Source: Massospora cicadina
Taxonomy: Eukaryota > Entomophthoromycota > Entomophthoromycetes > Entomophthorales > Entomophthoraceae
Assembly: GCA_022478985.1 (NCBI GenBank)
Contig: JAKSZP010005263.1
Span: forward strand, 186,001-250,000
Length of the DNA: 64,000 nucleotides
Direction of reading: 5' to 3'
Position 1 is the first letter of the stretch. Each line of letters starts with the position of its first letter. This document shows, piece by piece, positions 10,538 through 22,058 of this stretch. A program made the position numbers and the translations under genes. The notes below the pieces were generated by a model. It had not been told where the DNA came from and did not search any database. It saw only the letters and a program-made list of their open reading frames with translations.

Positions 10538-10542
10538 ATGAC

Positions 10543-12120
10543 TATGGCAAGCCCTTCATTTTGTTTTCTGATGCCACTGATCACACCATTTGAGCTAGCT
10601 TGGCTCAATCAGATGAGCATGGGGTAATCATCCCGTGTCCTACTTCAGCAAGGTGCTCTCAAAAGCTGAATGCAACTACAGCATCACTGAGAAGGAGTGT
10701 CTTGCTGCCTTGCTTGCTATAAAGTAGTATCACCCTTTCTTATATGGGACTTCATTTAAAGTAATTACTGACCACGCCTCCTTATAGTGGTTGCAGAATA
10801 TGAAAGATCTCACTGGATGGTTGGCTCACTGGGATTTGAAGCTCCAGCATTACATGACCATTTAGCATTGGGCTTGAAGCTGACATATAAACGTTTATGG
10901 GTTGATGCGGCTGCCTGTCCTTCACTTAGACACTAGTGAAGCTGAGAGGTTACACAGCCTCCTTATGGCTCCTAATACCTGGGCTGATGAGGATGAACCC
11001 ATACAGAAGATGCTAGCTCAGCAATCCAGCAACACCAAGGTGGAGAATGGAAAGCTATACAAAAAAGTAGGGACAATCTGTTGCCTATCTCCAGCCATCA
11101 GAGCGAGTATTTGTCATCTTGGAGTCCCATTCTATTCTATGGCATAGTGGGGTATGAGAAACTTATGAGTGAGTTAAAGAGCGCTAATACTGGGAGGGTG
11201 TCACAGAGCCATAACTGAAGACCTGGATCCTGTATGACCTGTAAAAAGCAATCCAGCTTCAAGACCTGGTATCAGTACTAAATCACTATGCCTCAACAAC
11301 CTTTCCAACTATAAGTTTAGACGTGGTGGGTCTTCTACCTCATACTACCTGTGGCAATCAAGATATCTTGGTCAGAATTAATCATTTTACCAAATGGGCT
11401 GAAGTTGTAGCTCGCTTTGCTCAGACCACTAAAGCCACTACCACCTTCGTATACTAATACATCTTCACTCAGCATGGTTGCCCCAGGTTCTACTTTGTGA
11501 ACATGGGAAAATTTTACTTTCGAGGTGATAAAGATCCTCGCCACCTCCATGAGAACACAACAACTCTTCTTGGCCCCCTATAACCTATATAAAAATGGTG
11601 CCATAGAAAGATCTAATGGAACTCTGGTCTCTATACTACGCAAAATGACAAGTTCAGACCCTCTTCACTGGGATATCTACTTTCCCAGTGCCCTCATGGC
11701 CATAATATCAGTTATTATCACATCCTTGAAAATTCTCCTTTCCATGTGCTGTATGTATGAGAACATGGGGTTCCAGCTTTATTAGCCAAGGATATATTCT
11801 TTGATAGGACAAGCCCTAAGCAAGCCATGAAAAAGTTGGCCCAGCACATTAACTAGTTACAATCAGAGGATATGACTAATTTGGCCAAGATTGTCAATAA
11901 AGAAGGCTAAGCAGCTAATGAGCTCTGGCCCCTCTACCTATCTTCCAAGTAAAAGACTTGGTGCTGTATTACAACAATTGAATCACTCCTAGAAGTGAGA
12001 AGCTTGGGTCTATCTGTGAAGGGTCTTTTGTAGTCACTTATAAGCAAAGGGGTGAGTACTCCATCAAACCCCTTGCTTCTGGAGTTACTATCAACCAGGT
12101 CCATGGCCAGTTCTTACACC
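10543..12120 (+). pseudogene. pol: Gypsy-1 RNase H and integrase, decayed
   Basis: Continuation of the Gypsy-1 pol gene after the Gypsy-2 insertion. The RNase H segment GKPFILFSDATDHTI is at about 10547-10590 and EKECLAALLAIK at about 10690-10725. The spacer before integrase contains LPVLHLDTSEAERLHSLLM at 10913-10970, a segment shared with Gypsy-3 and Gypsy-4. Integrase core remnants lie at 11320-11700, with the NGAIERSNGTLVSILRKM block at about 11592-11648 holding the catalytic Glu. The C-terminal VHGQFL-like segment is near 12100. Stops are scattered in all parts. Confidence 0.88.
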
Positions 12121-12154
12121 TTAATTCTGCCCCTAACACTCTTGAAGGAGGTAA

Positions 12155-12899
12155 TGTTGGATAATTGCATGTCTATTAGTGTGAGAAGAGTGTTTCAAGG
12201 TTAAGTTTGGCTGATATCTCACAATAAACTCTGGCCAAGTCTTTTCAGAATCCTTCAAATTGGGGTAATACTTCTAATCTCACTCCTTGGCCAAATAACC
12301 CTATTGTGAGCATAAGGTTGCGCTGAGCCTGTGGCAGAATCAGGGGATTTATTCCAAGAGTCCTCCCCATCTTAATTACAATTTAGTTCAAATACCTACT
12401 TAGAGACTACCCCCTTTTATAGATGTGGAGGGGTTCAACCAAGTGTAAATATTTTCCCGCCATGTGATTGGTTTAAATATATAAAATATTTGCATCACAG
12501 ATTCATCTTACCTGTTAATGACCCACCATTAGACATCAAGTTTAAGCAAGGTAAGTCTTGAGAGCTCCAATAGGTCAAAAACCCATATTTACTACTTAGG
12601 CTACTCACAACCTATAATGAATTTCATGCCCTTTTCACTTTGAGCCTTGAGTTGCTTCAAATACTAAACAGTGAGATTATAATAGGGTTGGCTTTTTGAC
12701 CCCCACTTAACTTAATAAAGACCTAATAAGATACAACAGTTTACTAATATTACAGTTTCCAATTTTTATTTATAAGAAGTATTAAAAAAACTCTAAATTA
12801 TTAAAAGCTGCTGAGAGTCTTGATACTCTTAATCCTGATAAGTTGTTTGAATCCTGGGCATAAAGCACTGATAGCATCTTTGAAGCCAGAATTCTAACA
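12155..12899 (+). repeat. Gypsy-1 3' LTR
   Basis: A 745-bp LTR beginning TGTTGGATAATTGCA and ending ATTCTAACA, preceded by a purine tract (gaaggagg). It aligns along its length with the solo LTR at 23898-24595, but most CG positions of that copy are TG or CA here. The last 56 bp can fold as a terminal hairpin. Confidence 0.9.
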
Positions 12900-12963
12900 G
12901 TGGTTGGGTAAACTGATAGTTTTAATGATTTCTAAAGTTTTTGATGACTTTCTACCAATATAT

Positions 12964-13299
12964 TTTGGGAAAAATACCCCCTTTAAAAAAGACACTAAAA
13001 AGTATATAATAATTGAGAAATTTTGAATAATCAATAAAACCTTTTTTGAAGTTGGAGCCATATCCTAAAATGATCTATAGTAGCCATTTATAACATATAA
13101 AATAGCACTGTATATTATAAGTTTCTTATAGTTTACATTTGACCCAATCCAATATAAGCTCTATTTTGTATTTGTGAACAAATTTTTTTGAGTCAGGCTG
13201 GAATATTGCTAATTTTTTGAAGAGTTTTAAAGAGTATTTATTATTTCTCAATTATTTTATACTTTTTAGTGCCTTTTTTGAAGGAGTTTTTTTCCCTAA
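12964..13299. mobile_element. MITE-like inverted-repeat element, copy 1
   Basis: Two arms of about 55 bp are inverted copies of each other: gacactaaaaagtat on the left at about 12991-13005, and its reverse complement near 13259-13273. The element of about 336 bp has no coding capacity. Related copies with the same middle (ttgacccaatcca) lie at about 34098-34457 and 40318-40630. This structure fits a non-autonomous DNA transposon. I could not define exact ends or a target duplication. Confidence 0.6.
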
Positions 13300-13690
13300 A
13301 AACTTTTTTTAAAAATTTTCTTTTTCCAATTTTTTAAGACAGTTCTTTTTTACAATATTATTTGATGAAGTTCTTTTTTTCCAAAAAAAACTTTTTGTAT
13401 TTTTTAAAGTTACTTCTTTTTTTTCTATTTTTAAACCTCACTTTCTATTAAATTTTTAATAGCTTACTATTTCTATATAAAAATAAAAAATCATTATACA
13501 TATTATATATATTATCTCATAAACAAATCTACCAAAATTACTCAAACTTGCCACAAATATATATGAACATTGAGAGCCATCTTAGGCTGCTTTTCCTTCT
13601 TAATTATATAAACTATAGATAAAAGTTATATATAGAATATATCAAGCTATTATTTATAATGCTACTCTTTATATTATTTTGGCTGAGTGG
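13300..13690. other. AT-rich gene-free stretch
   Basis: Poly(T)-rich sequence, then a segment at about 13490-13690 that is the inverse complement of 39170-39370, so it is a dispersed repeat in opposite orientation. No ORF or RNA gene was seen. Confidence 0.5.
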
Positions 13691-13990
13691 TTTGTGGGTA
13701 TTTAGTCAATTTGATAGGCTCAATAATTTTGAGCAAGCAGATGGAAATTGTATCAATTTATTAGCCTCATAAGTTTTTGGTAAGCGATTGGTGGTTATTT
13801 GTTTAGTTTAATATGGTCACTGGTTTCTGTATACAGTTGGTGATTGGTTGATGCGATGGGTTCGATTAGTTTTGGTTGAGTGGTTGGTGGGTTTAAGCTG
13901 ATTTGACAGATTCAATGATTTTACTGCGCAGTTTAGTATTTTTTTAGTACTAGATGGTACTGCGCAGTTTAGTATTTACTTAGTTAAGTT
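13690..13990 (-). repeat. Degenerate ~45-bp periodic repeat (minus orientation)
   Basis: Imperfect units whose complement runs roughly as CCGCTCAGCCAAA, then AACCTATCAAATCAACC. This is the same motif series as at 24775-25000 and 32690-32900. Here it is decayed and in reverse. Confidence 0.5.
13941..13957 (-). mobile_element. Hyper-truncated poly(A) retroposon, 17 bp
   Basis: Only tttttagtactagatgg lies between perfect 19-bp copies of tactgcgcagtttagtatt (13922-13940 and 13958-13976). It is the shortest member, yet it keeps both the A-tract and the conserved 3' end of the family. Confidence 0.8.
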
Positions 13991-14217
13991 GATAGGTTTA
14001 ATTACTGTAAATCTATCGATGTCCACCAAAATACTAAAATCACAAACTACCATCGATTCTATAAATTTTAATATAAAAAACTAAAGTTAATTTGAAGCTA
14101 TCAATTTGCAAATGTCGGAATAAAGTTTATCCGGTGATAAACTAGACTCACAGTTGATCACCATCACTTTCGATAACTTTAATATAGAAAAGTGATATCA
14201 TTTAAAAATAATATCGG

Positions 14218-14346
14218 AAGGGTGGTTGGCTGAGCTGGTAAAACTGCTTTTACGCCTAGTGCAGGTTTTGAGATCGAAACCTGTACTGGCTACAAAATAT
14301 CCTCGGTGTGGTATATTTGTCTCAAGGTCAACCCACCTCGAATAAT
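14218..14346 (+). mobile_element. tRNA-derived SINE, copy 1
   Basis: About 129 bp with a tRNA-like head. An A-box-like GGCTGAGCTGGT is at about 14228-14239 and a B-box-like GAGATCGAAACC at about 14270-14281. The tail AAGGTCAACCCACCTCGAAT is near 14324-14343. Flanking near-perfect 17-bp duplications (tttaaaaataayatcrg) lie at 14201-14217 and 14347-14363. The tail matches the tails of the SINEs at 33662 and 38800 and the LINE 3' end at about 23313. Confidence 0.82.
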
Positions 14347-14363
14347 TTTAAAAATAACATCAG

Positions 14364-15371
14364 ATTTATAGCTATTGAATCAATCGAATACTCACTGATC
14401 CCTCTGCCAAAATGATACCCAATTCATTTCATCATAAAAATATATAGTTTCACTTATATATAAAACTTTTTTTATTATACCAATCCTTATAAAATTTGTA
14501 TGATACCTAAGTTGGAGCATTCTCCTTCATTTTAGAAAAGGTTATCTAAATTGGTCTAGTAGTTTTGAAGTTATGCGAGAACAAATATATAAGATATATA
14601 TATCAAATTAAGACCCTTCTTTTTCAAAATTTTAGTTAAAAAATAAAACAATCATTACAATATCCTAGTAAATTATAAACTTAAGCAAAGCTAGAAAATT
14701 GGATAGTCCAGCAATAAAAGTTTATCAATGAACAATTTAAGACCCCTGTCATTTAAAGTGGTTAATCTTAAGCTATTGATATATCAGCTACAGCAAGTGA
14801 AATCAACCAATTTCAAACTAAGAAGCCAGCTTAGATAAGGCTATTCTATCAGATCTTTATTAATTAGAATTTTCTTGTGAATTTAAAAATGCAAATATTG
14901 ACCATAATTTTTGTGTAAATTTATGAATTCAAAATGCTCCTTTAATCAATTTTAACTATTCAAAAAAATCAAATTTACAAAATTATCTCAGTGTGGGATA
15001 ACTCTAAGCTTTTGGTATCTGATGATTTTTTTAGTACTAGATGGTCCCAAGGTATCTGATGATTTTGATAGATGAAAAGATCTAATTGTGGGGATTGAAG
15101 GGTGGACTTGCTGACTGGGATTGGATTTGAAGTTTGAAGTGAAACAAATATTTGATTGAATTTTGAAACTTTTGAGAAGATTTTAGTAGCAGAGTAGCCA
15201 ATCTATAGGTTTAACCAATTTACTAAGTTGGATAAGTTTGCAGAGACACAAAGCTGATTGATATTGGATCATCATATTGTTATTGATGGGTTGCTTATTT
15301 GGTTACTTATATAAAGAATGATTAGTTAGACTCTTAACCTTTAAGCAAAGGGATTTGATTAAATAATATAG
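14364..15371. other. Gene-free repeat remnants
   Basis: AT-rich sequence. At about 14490-14600 lies an inverse copy of a segment also found at 33037-33180 and 37314-37440, which resembles the interior of Helitron-like elements. At about 14670-14720 lies a decayed relative of the hairpin segment near 36545. A 21-bp retroposon stub is listed separately. No gene was seen. Confidence 0.45.
15030..15050 (-). mobile_element. Hyper-truncated poly(A) retroposon, 21 bp
   Basis: Insert tttagtactagatggtccca(a) between perfect 16-bp copies of ggtatctgatgatttt (15014-15029 and 15051-15066). Same 3' end and orientation as the copies at 2475, 8676 and 13941. Confidence 0.82.
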
Positions 15372-16122
15372 TGTGGGAATCCAGTCAAATTGTGCTTACT
15401 GGTGCTAGATGCCTACTGGATTCCACAAAAATTTATAAAAAGTTAAAATAAAATGATAATAAAATTGAGATTTTTATCAATTTATTATAGGTGTGATAAG
15501 GGTAAAAATGACAACCTTTTATATTTGACTATATTGTAGTTAAAGTACTTTTAGGGTCAAGAGGAATTTTATAAATATGTTCAGAATAGTGTAAATGAGT
15601 CCAAATTAGGAAATATGCAGAAACAATATATCATAACTTGGGAACTCACTTCAGGGCAGTGGAGAGAAGGAAGAGGATTGTGATTGGCCAGAACATACCC
15701 ATGAGGTAACATTTTGATGAACTTGAGCCAATCACTGCCTGAGAAATTTCTTGCACCTTGGGGGACCCCTGCCAAGCCTATAAAAGGGGGCCGCATAGGT
15801 GCAGTGAAGGACTTTGGAGTGGTGGGAGGAGTGCCTTTTGATGGTATCTGCAAAGTCTGTCATGTGGTTGGAGTAATCCAACCATTCAATTTTAAGTTTG
15901 ATGCCCATAGAGGTTTCAAACCCATGTTACCCCAATTAATGGGGTTCCACCAAAAGTCAGTCAGGGAAATTTTGGAAATTTCTTCAATAACCTTAACATC
16001 ATTAATGTTAGAATTGCTCATAATATCCTCAGATAATTTCAAATGGCTGACATTTTCCTTTTTTCACCTGAACTAGACCTAAAACATTCTTCTTGTTCAG
16101 CTGTGAGGTCAAATGTCTGACA
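15372..16122 (-). repeat. Solo LTR (minus strand), 5-bp duplication TATAG
   Basis: A 751-bp LTR with perfect TATAG duplications at 15367-15371 and 16123-16127. On the minus strand it begins TGTCAGACATTTGACC and ends TGGATTCCCACA. The segment gcctataaaaggggg near 15775-15789 is the reverse-side match of the same region in the Gypsy-3 LTRs (about 44427 and 52957). No internal element remains, as expected after LTR-LTR recombination. The terminal hairpin is near-perfect in this copy. Confidence 0.92.
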
Positions 16123-16396
16123 TATAGTAAAGTAAGCTATAAGTTATTAGCTGATTATATGATCAGATGAGTTGAAATATATTACCATTAGATTTTTTTT
16201 CTCTTTATTGTAATCAAATCATATTTTAAAATACATATAAGTATATCAAATTATTTCCATGAAAGCAATATAGTACATCTTTTCTAATAGATATATATAC
16301 TTATAATACAAAACTTTTCTCTCTCATTGCAAACACTTTTGCAACATATTCAATTTAAGTCATGGTAAGTTTGATAATCTCATAAAGGAGATTAGT

Positions 16397-17718
16397 GTGC
16401 ACCCAACGTTGGGTAGCAGTTGGGTGATTAAAGTTAAGGGCACATGTGTAGGCCCCACAATAAACAAGTTTTGTAAACGCCCTGGTGAATTCAGTGGCAT
16501 AGATAAAATTAATAGTAAAAAACCAGAGATTACCATTTCCCCAGAAATTTCAGCCTGGCAATCGCACTGCAACCAGTTTATCAATATGCTGCACTCTCAA
16601 CCACTATTGTTGGTGGAATACAGGGTGCATGTCTTCCTGGATATTCAACAAATGGCACTTTGGGAGAACTTTTGTGGAGATGTACACACACATTTCCCAA
16701 ATGCAGTGTACATTGCACCACACTCCATGCCTTGCAGTTGGCTGAACTAGGATTTGAAAACAAAACTGCAGAAGATGAAGCCACAAAAGTGCAAGTGGTA
16801 GTGGACCTCCCAGATGGTCAACAGGTAGTCAAAATGAAATGCACCTGCTGGACTAAATCAAACCAAATTTTTGTAACTTACAACTTTCTACCTACTACAG
16901 TCAGGTGCACTGTGCTGGAGCACCACCTGAAGGCTGAGATTGCCAAGTATAGTGAATTATGATCCTTCAAGATGCAGCGCTTTATGCTCATGCTGGACCT
17001 GTGCACAGGCAAGGCAATCGCAGTTCTCACCCCATCCGTGGTGATAGTAGAAGATTTGACCCAAATACCTTGCACCACTTTTGTAGAAATTAATGAGCAA
17101 TACTCCCTCCCATTCAGGGTCACTGTGGATAGCACTCCTCCTATCTGCACTTTCTGTAATGCTTTTGGCCACAAGGCCCATACCTGCCCCACCAAGGAGG
17201 GCATTACTTAAACTGAAAAAATCCTGGAAGCAATGTGTGGTGCAGATGCCCACTATGAACTGGCAGTAAACACTGATGCAGCCTTCCCGTGGGGCGCACC
17301 TAGGTGCTACATTCAAGTGAAACTGATATCCCCACAGGAGCATAGTAAGGCTAAGCAGGCCTGCAAGGTGGCGGCAAAGGAGGTGGTCAAGACTGCGTCC
17401 ATGATCCCACTTTTCCAACTCCAGGAGGATATTGAGTCATTTGCGGCAGAAGTGACTCACAAATCCTTTCACCAATAATATTGGGCCGCCCAAGATGAAG
17501 ACCCAATGGGTGAGTCAGTTTCACCTGACCAATGCTACCAAGCATCAATTGAATCCAAGTCTCTCAACAATATTCCTGCTGAAATTCCACCTTCATGCAA
17601 TGGTGCACCACAAGTACACACAATGCCAAAAATTCATCCCACAGTGGGAAAAAAGCAGAAGGTAAAATCCAACGCATACCCATGGCTAAAGCTTCCCATA
17701 CTGAACCATACTCCATAG
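16397..17718 (+). pseudogene. LINE ORF1, RNA-binding protein with zinc knuckle
   Basis: The frame starts at 16397 and shifts near 16700-16750 to the frame that runs to 17718, with stops at 16960-16962, 17209-17211 and 17476-17478. The knuckle reads CTFCNAFGHKAHTC at about 17149-17190. The C-terminal half (17233-17478) has a Lys/Ala-rich stretch (SKAKQACKVAAKEVVK) likely to be helical. Role by family: binding the element RNA to form the particle used for target-primed reverse transcription. Confidence 0.72.
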
Positions 17719-20603
17719 CACAGAATACCCGCGCTGCCAGACAGCAATGTACTGAAAATGAGAAGGCTGAAGGGTATGGGTGCTCTTCCCCTTGCACCTA
17801 TGGTGCAATGGGTGAAGCCTTTACTTTAGGAATATTGAACATTGCTGGACTCAAGGCCTCACTGTCCCAGACTAGGAAACTGAGCTTTTTAAAAAATAAA
17901 TTACCTGTGGACATCCTGGCCATTCAGGAAACCCACTGTTTGTGCAGTGAAGAGAAAACATGAGCAACCATGCTCCTCCCTTCCCTTTTCTTTTGGTCAC
18001 TGCACTGTGGGGTGCTTGTTTGAGTGACCCATAGTTTTAAATCTATTTTGTCAATATTATACCTTGACAGCTGCATCCTTGTAGTTACCTTTTTGTGGGA
18101 TGACAAAGTGCACGCTGTCATTAACATTTATGCCCCAACCTGTGCATGAGATTGTCAGGAATTCTTCTCAGCTATCAATTCCCTTCTGCTACCCCCTGAC
18201 CCATTTGTTGTTGGCAACATGAACTTCTGGACCAACCCAACCACAAACCGCTGTCCCTTGTCACCTACACCCCCACAGGGGCACGCTGAACTTTGCATTT
18301 TAAAAGCCACCCTAGGGTTGTTCAATACTCTGCCACATCAATTACTGCTACTTAAAAACATGTCTCACCTCCATGTGCACAATGGCTGGCTAAAATCTAT
18401 GACCCGCATTTACCTTATTCTCATGCCATTGAAATTTCAATCCCAAATTTCCCACTTTACCACGATGAAAATCAATTTATCTGACCACAGAATGGTATCA
18501 GTTTCCTTGTTTGTCCAATCCAGCGGCCCAGGTGCTGAAGTGGTGCAAACTCCACCCTGACGAGATCATGTCACCCAGGTTCTCCTCATGGGTGGACACT
18601 GAGACCTTGGCTACAGAGTTTACCACACCATTATGTGCAGACCCAATCTTCACCTGGTCAACCTTCAAAGCAAACACCATCCACCAGGCTCACCACATAT
18701 TATCATGTCACTTGTGGGCTGCCTTGGCAGTCATTTTGCGCACACTGGCAGAAGTGAACCATCTGGAAAACAATGTCCCAGCAGCAGGTTACAGTCCAGC
18801 TTGAGGTCACAAGTGGACGGAAGTGTCTGCTCACCTCAATGCACTGGCAAGACAACACAAGCATTAGGTTTGTGTTCAGTATAAAGCAAAGCATATAACA
18901 GTGGGCAATACATGTTCTGCTTACTTTTTTTCAAAAAATTTTCAAGCTGCACCAGAGCTTGGCCTGCACACAGGTGCAAAAGCCAGACCACTCCATCACA
19001 GATATGCCAGCCAAAGTGACAATCAAAGTACACAACTATTACTCCAAATTGTATCACTCTGATCCAGTTCTTTCAGCTGAAGTGGACAATTTTCTTGAAA
19101 GTGCACATATCTGCACCATTTCCCATTTTCCAGAGTTGATAAATTTGATTTCTTGGGACAAACTCTGGTCTGCCATTTGCAGTGCACTGTACAAGAAATG
19201 CCCAGGTCCAGATGGCATCCCTTATGAGTTCTATAAGAAGTATTTCAAATATTTTTCCTCCTTGCTGCTTGCCTCTATGAACCAATGCCTTATGGAAATG
19301 CGCCTCCTTCCTGGAGGGCAAGAGGGCCTTCACAATAACATTGTACAAGAAAGGGGATAAGCTGGACTTGGCTAACTGGCACCTCATTTTACTTACTAAC
19401 AAAGACACAAAATTTTTTACTAAAATTATGGCAAACCGCCTAGAGGTTGTTGACTCTGCTCTCATTTTCCCTGAACAATTTAGTTTTATTCCCAAAAGGT
19501 CTATTTTGGACAACATACACACCGTAGCCAACGTCTGTCAATTCATGGCTTCTGAAGCACTTGTTTTTTAGACCAGCAGAAGGCTTATGATAGAGGCAAC
19601 TGGGATTACCTCAGAGCCTGCCTTATAAGTTCCACCTCCTCTATTGTTTGATTGATTGAGTGATGTTGCTCACAGAATCTGCCACAATGACTGTGCGTGG
19701 CCCTGGCTTCCTCACAGATGTAGTTCACCCTCAAAGGGTTTTACGCCAAGGGGACCCTCTAAGCCTAATCTTGTATAACTTCAGCCTTGACCCACTTCTT
19801 TGAAATGTGAATGCGCGCCTTACTGGTGTCCATGTGCAAGGCCAAGCACCAGTCAAGATGTTGGCATTTGCTGATGATTGTGTGGTTGGGGTGTCTAGCA
19901 ACCAAGTTGTACGCACACTTAAGGATACTATTCAGGTTTACTCCAGGGTAATTAATGCTTTATTTAACGCCTTCAAAACCAAAATTGTTCTCCTTGATCA
20001 TTATCAAGCCCACTGGTCCCCAGCGCCCCATTTTCTACCTGCTTCAACAACTTGCTCATGGAATCGCTTGCTCTGCCCACCCCACACCGCCCCACTTGTG
20101 CTCCCCTTTGTGCCAAGCCCCACCTTAGCCCTGTCCACCATTTGGGGGTGTGGCTGGAGGCGGGAGGGTACACCTCAACAGTGATGGAAAATCACATCCT
20201 AGACAACATTATGAAACGCATAGCTTCCTTCAAAGCCCATCAGATCTCCCTTACAGGCAGAGTAGTGCTAGCCATCTCTATGCTCCTCTCTAAAGCTTGG
20301 TTTGGGGCCCACGCCATCACTTTTTCCTCTTGTTTCTTAAAGTTATTATATGCCCTTCTGCAAGGGTGGCTTTGGTTAGGCCGCCCACCGCCAGTGCACC
20401 TGGATGTCATGTTTGGCCCTCACCATAGTGGTGGCATGGGCCTGCTCAACTATGAGGTCCATGCTGCCAAAATCCTTGGCACCTGGATTTCTGCAGTCAA
20501 CAACCCTGCGATCTCAGCCCAGCACTGGTCCCGTGTGGCTCACTCCAACTTCTCCCATGCCCTGGGCCTTACCAATCCTACCACCCCTGTTCTCTGTTAA
20601 AGT
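17595..20603 (+). pseudogene. LINE ORF2, endonuclease and reverse transcriptase
   Basis: The apurinic-type endonuclease domain begins near 17830 (GILNIAGLKA). Its QETH motif is at about 17926-17937, an INIYAP segment near 18123-18137, a GNMNFW segment at 18213-18230 and an LSDHRMVS segment near 18478-18500. The RT begins with CPGPDGIPYEFYKKY at about 19200-19245. It continues with a KKGDKLDLANWHLI block at about 19345-19385, the RSILDNIHT block near 19498-19524, RQGDPL at about 19745-19762 and the catalytic FADD at about 19867-19878. Frames change at least five times. Domain order and the NW-L-L-N-D-K segment resemble the L1/Tx1 group. The C-terminal end continues after the TRIM, at 22654. 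Confidence 0.85.
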
Positions 20604-20878
20604 ATCTCACCTCACACCCTTCTGCTGCGGGACCACATGGGATGTCACCCCACTTCAAAAGGATTATCCTCTCCATGCAGAGCGCTGAGTGGAGAATTTG
20701 CATCAGTGGGCACACCACCCAGAGGGGGTGCCCTACTCCTCAGTTCACCCAGGAAATACAAGGACTACCCATTATGAACAGAGTGATATTCATGAGGTCC
20801 CCTATCATAGCCAGGGTGGACTACCTGGACATATTGGACATCCCCTACTCCCTCAATACCCAGAAAACCATATGGAAG

Positions 20879-21473
20879 TGTAATTGACGAGTTTGTCTCA
20901 TTTGTTACATTTCAACTCAGATTTTGAAAACCTGAATCTGAGTTGAATCGCTTTAAAACGTTTTTGGTTCAGTCATTTTGAAATTGGGTTGTGCCTTGCC
21001 CAAGCTGTAAATTAGGCTTGTGTGAGCCTAATTGATAGCTTAGGTGAGGTCCCTGAAGCGCTACCCTTATAAGATGTGTGTGCCCATTTCTGAAGTTCAC
21101 TTTAGAAATTCTATGAGGACCCTAGCATTCCCTTCCTGGGAGCATTGTCAGTTGCTCCCCAGACGAGCTCTGGTCAGCAGGCACCTTGGTTTTTATATTC
21201 CAGAATAATAAAAGGATGTTTTGGTGTTTGCATACCTCACATACCTGTGATCTTTTTCAGGTGTTTCTGTTTTTAAGAGTTTTCACATGGTTGGGTTGGA
21301 CCAACCACACAGAGGACTTACATAGCCTACCAATGAGAGGTGAATGTTTGGCTGCTTGTTGGTGCCCCAAACCTCTCCCTACTTGGTTAGGCCATTTTGG
21401 TTGCTTGTTGGTGCACCAAAACAATATGTAAAATTATATGGCGGTTGGAACTGGGGTGTTTTCATCTGTTACA
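20879..21473 (+). repeat. TRIM 5' LTR
   Basis: A 595-bp direct repeat of 22059-22653. It holds a TATA-like ttataaga at about 21067-21075 and aataataaaagg at about 21206-21217, placed as promoter and polyadenylation signals of an LTR. Confidence 0.85.
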
Positions 21474-22058
21474 TTATTTCTGAAGTCAACTTTTTTGCTA
21501 TGCTGCTGATCCCCAGTTTGAACCAACCTCAGTGGCCACTTGGTCCCAGTTGTCAAGGAACCAGCACCAGTGGGAGCTGGTGACTGATGGCCAACCCTGG
21601 ACTTGAAGTGACCATCAGTTTGATTTTCTGGTGGGGCCTCCTGCTCACCAGAGATTGGTAGCATTGAGGGGGTCCTGTCCCAGAAGGGCTCCCTCACCCC
21701 TTGGATGGCCTGCCCAGAAAGGGGTCAGACGTCCAGCTGCGCTGGACTGCATGCCCCTCTTGCACTTCCTTAGTGAAAGCACCTTCCCAGTTGGGATGGG
21801 AAGACCATCACCAATGGGGGCCTGGGAGGGGGGCTCAACACAGCCACATGCTGGGCGTGCCTCCTCATGCCAGGTAGGCTGATTCTGGCATCCCAGTGGT
21901 GATTCAATCCTGCTATCTGTGTTTCTTTGAGGGGCTTGGAGTTTATCTGGGCTATTTTCCTGGGGCTTGAGGTAACTCACCCCAGGAAGCCCTCATTGTG
22001 GCAGCCTTTCACTGAGGGGTCCCTCTTCAGGGAGGGCTTTCCTCTAAGTGGGGGATGA

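Larger units (their letters stand above)
1..12899 (+). mobile_element. Gypsy-1: old Ty3/gypsy LTR retrotransposon, 5' end outside window, split by Gypsy-2
   Basis: This is a decayed LTR retrotransposon read left to right as Gag, protease, reverse transcriptase, then (after a 6.6-kb interruption) RNase H and integrase, and a 3' LTR at 12155-12899. The order PR-RT-RNH-INT is that of Ty3/gypsy elements. The reading frame is broken by many stops and frameshifts throughout, so it cannot be active. Gypsy-2 sits at 3955-10537 between flanking ATGAC duplications. The Gypsy-1 protein similarity stops just before 3950 and resumes at 10543 with the GKPFILFSDA segment of RNase H, which proves the nesting. 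The 5' LTR is not in the window. The family matches Gypsy-3 and Gypsy-4 further along. Confidence 0.9.

Noticed and set aside
14218..14300. True tRNA gene
   Set aside because: No paired acceptor stem, and the segment is bounded by target duplications together with a SINE tail.
15581..16076. Short ORFs on both strands (up to 120 codons)
   Set aside because: They lie inside a solo LTR with perfect 5-bp duplications.
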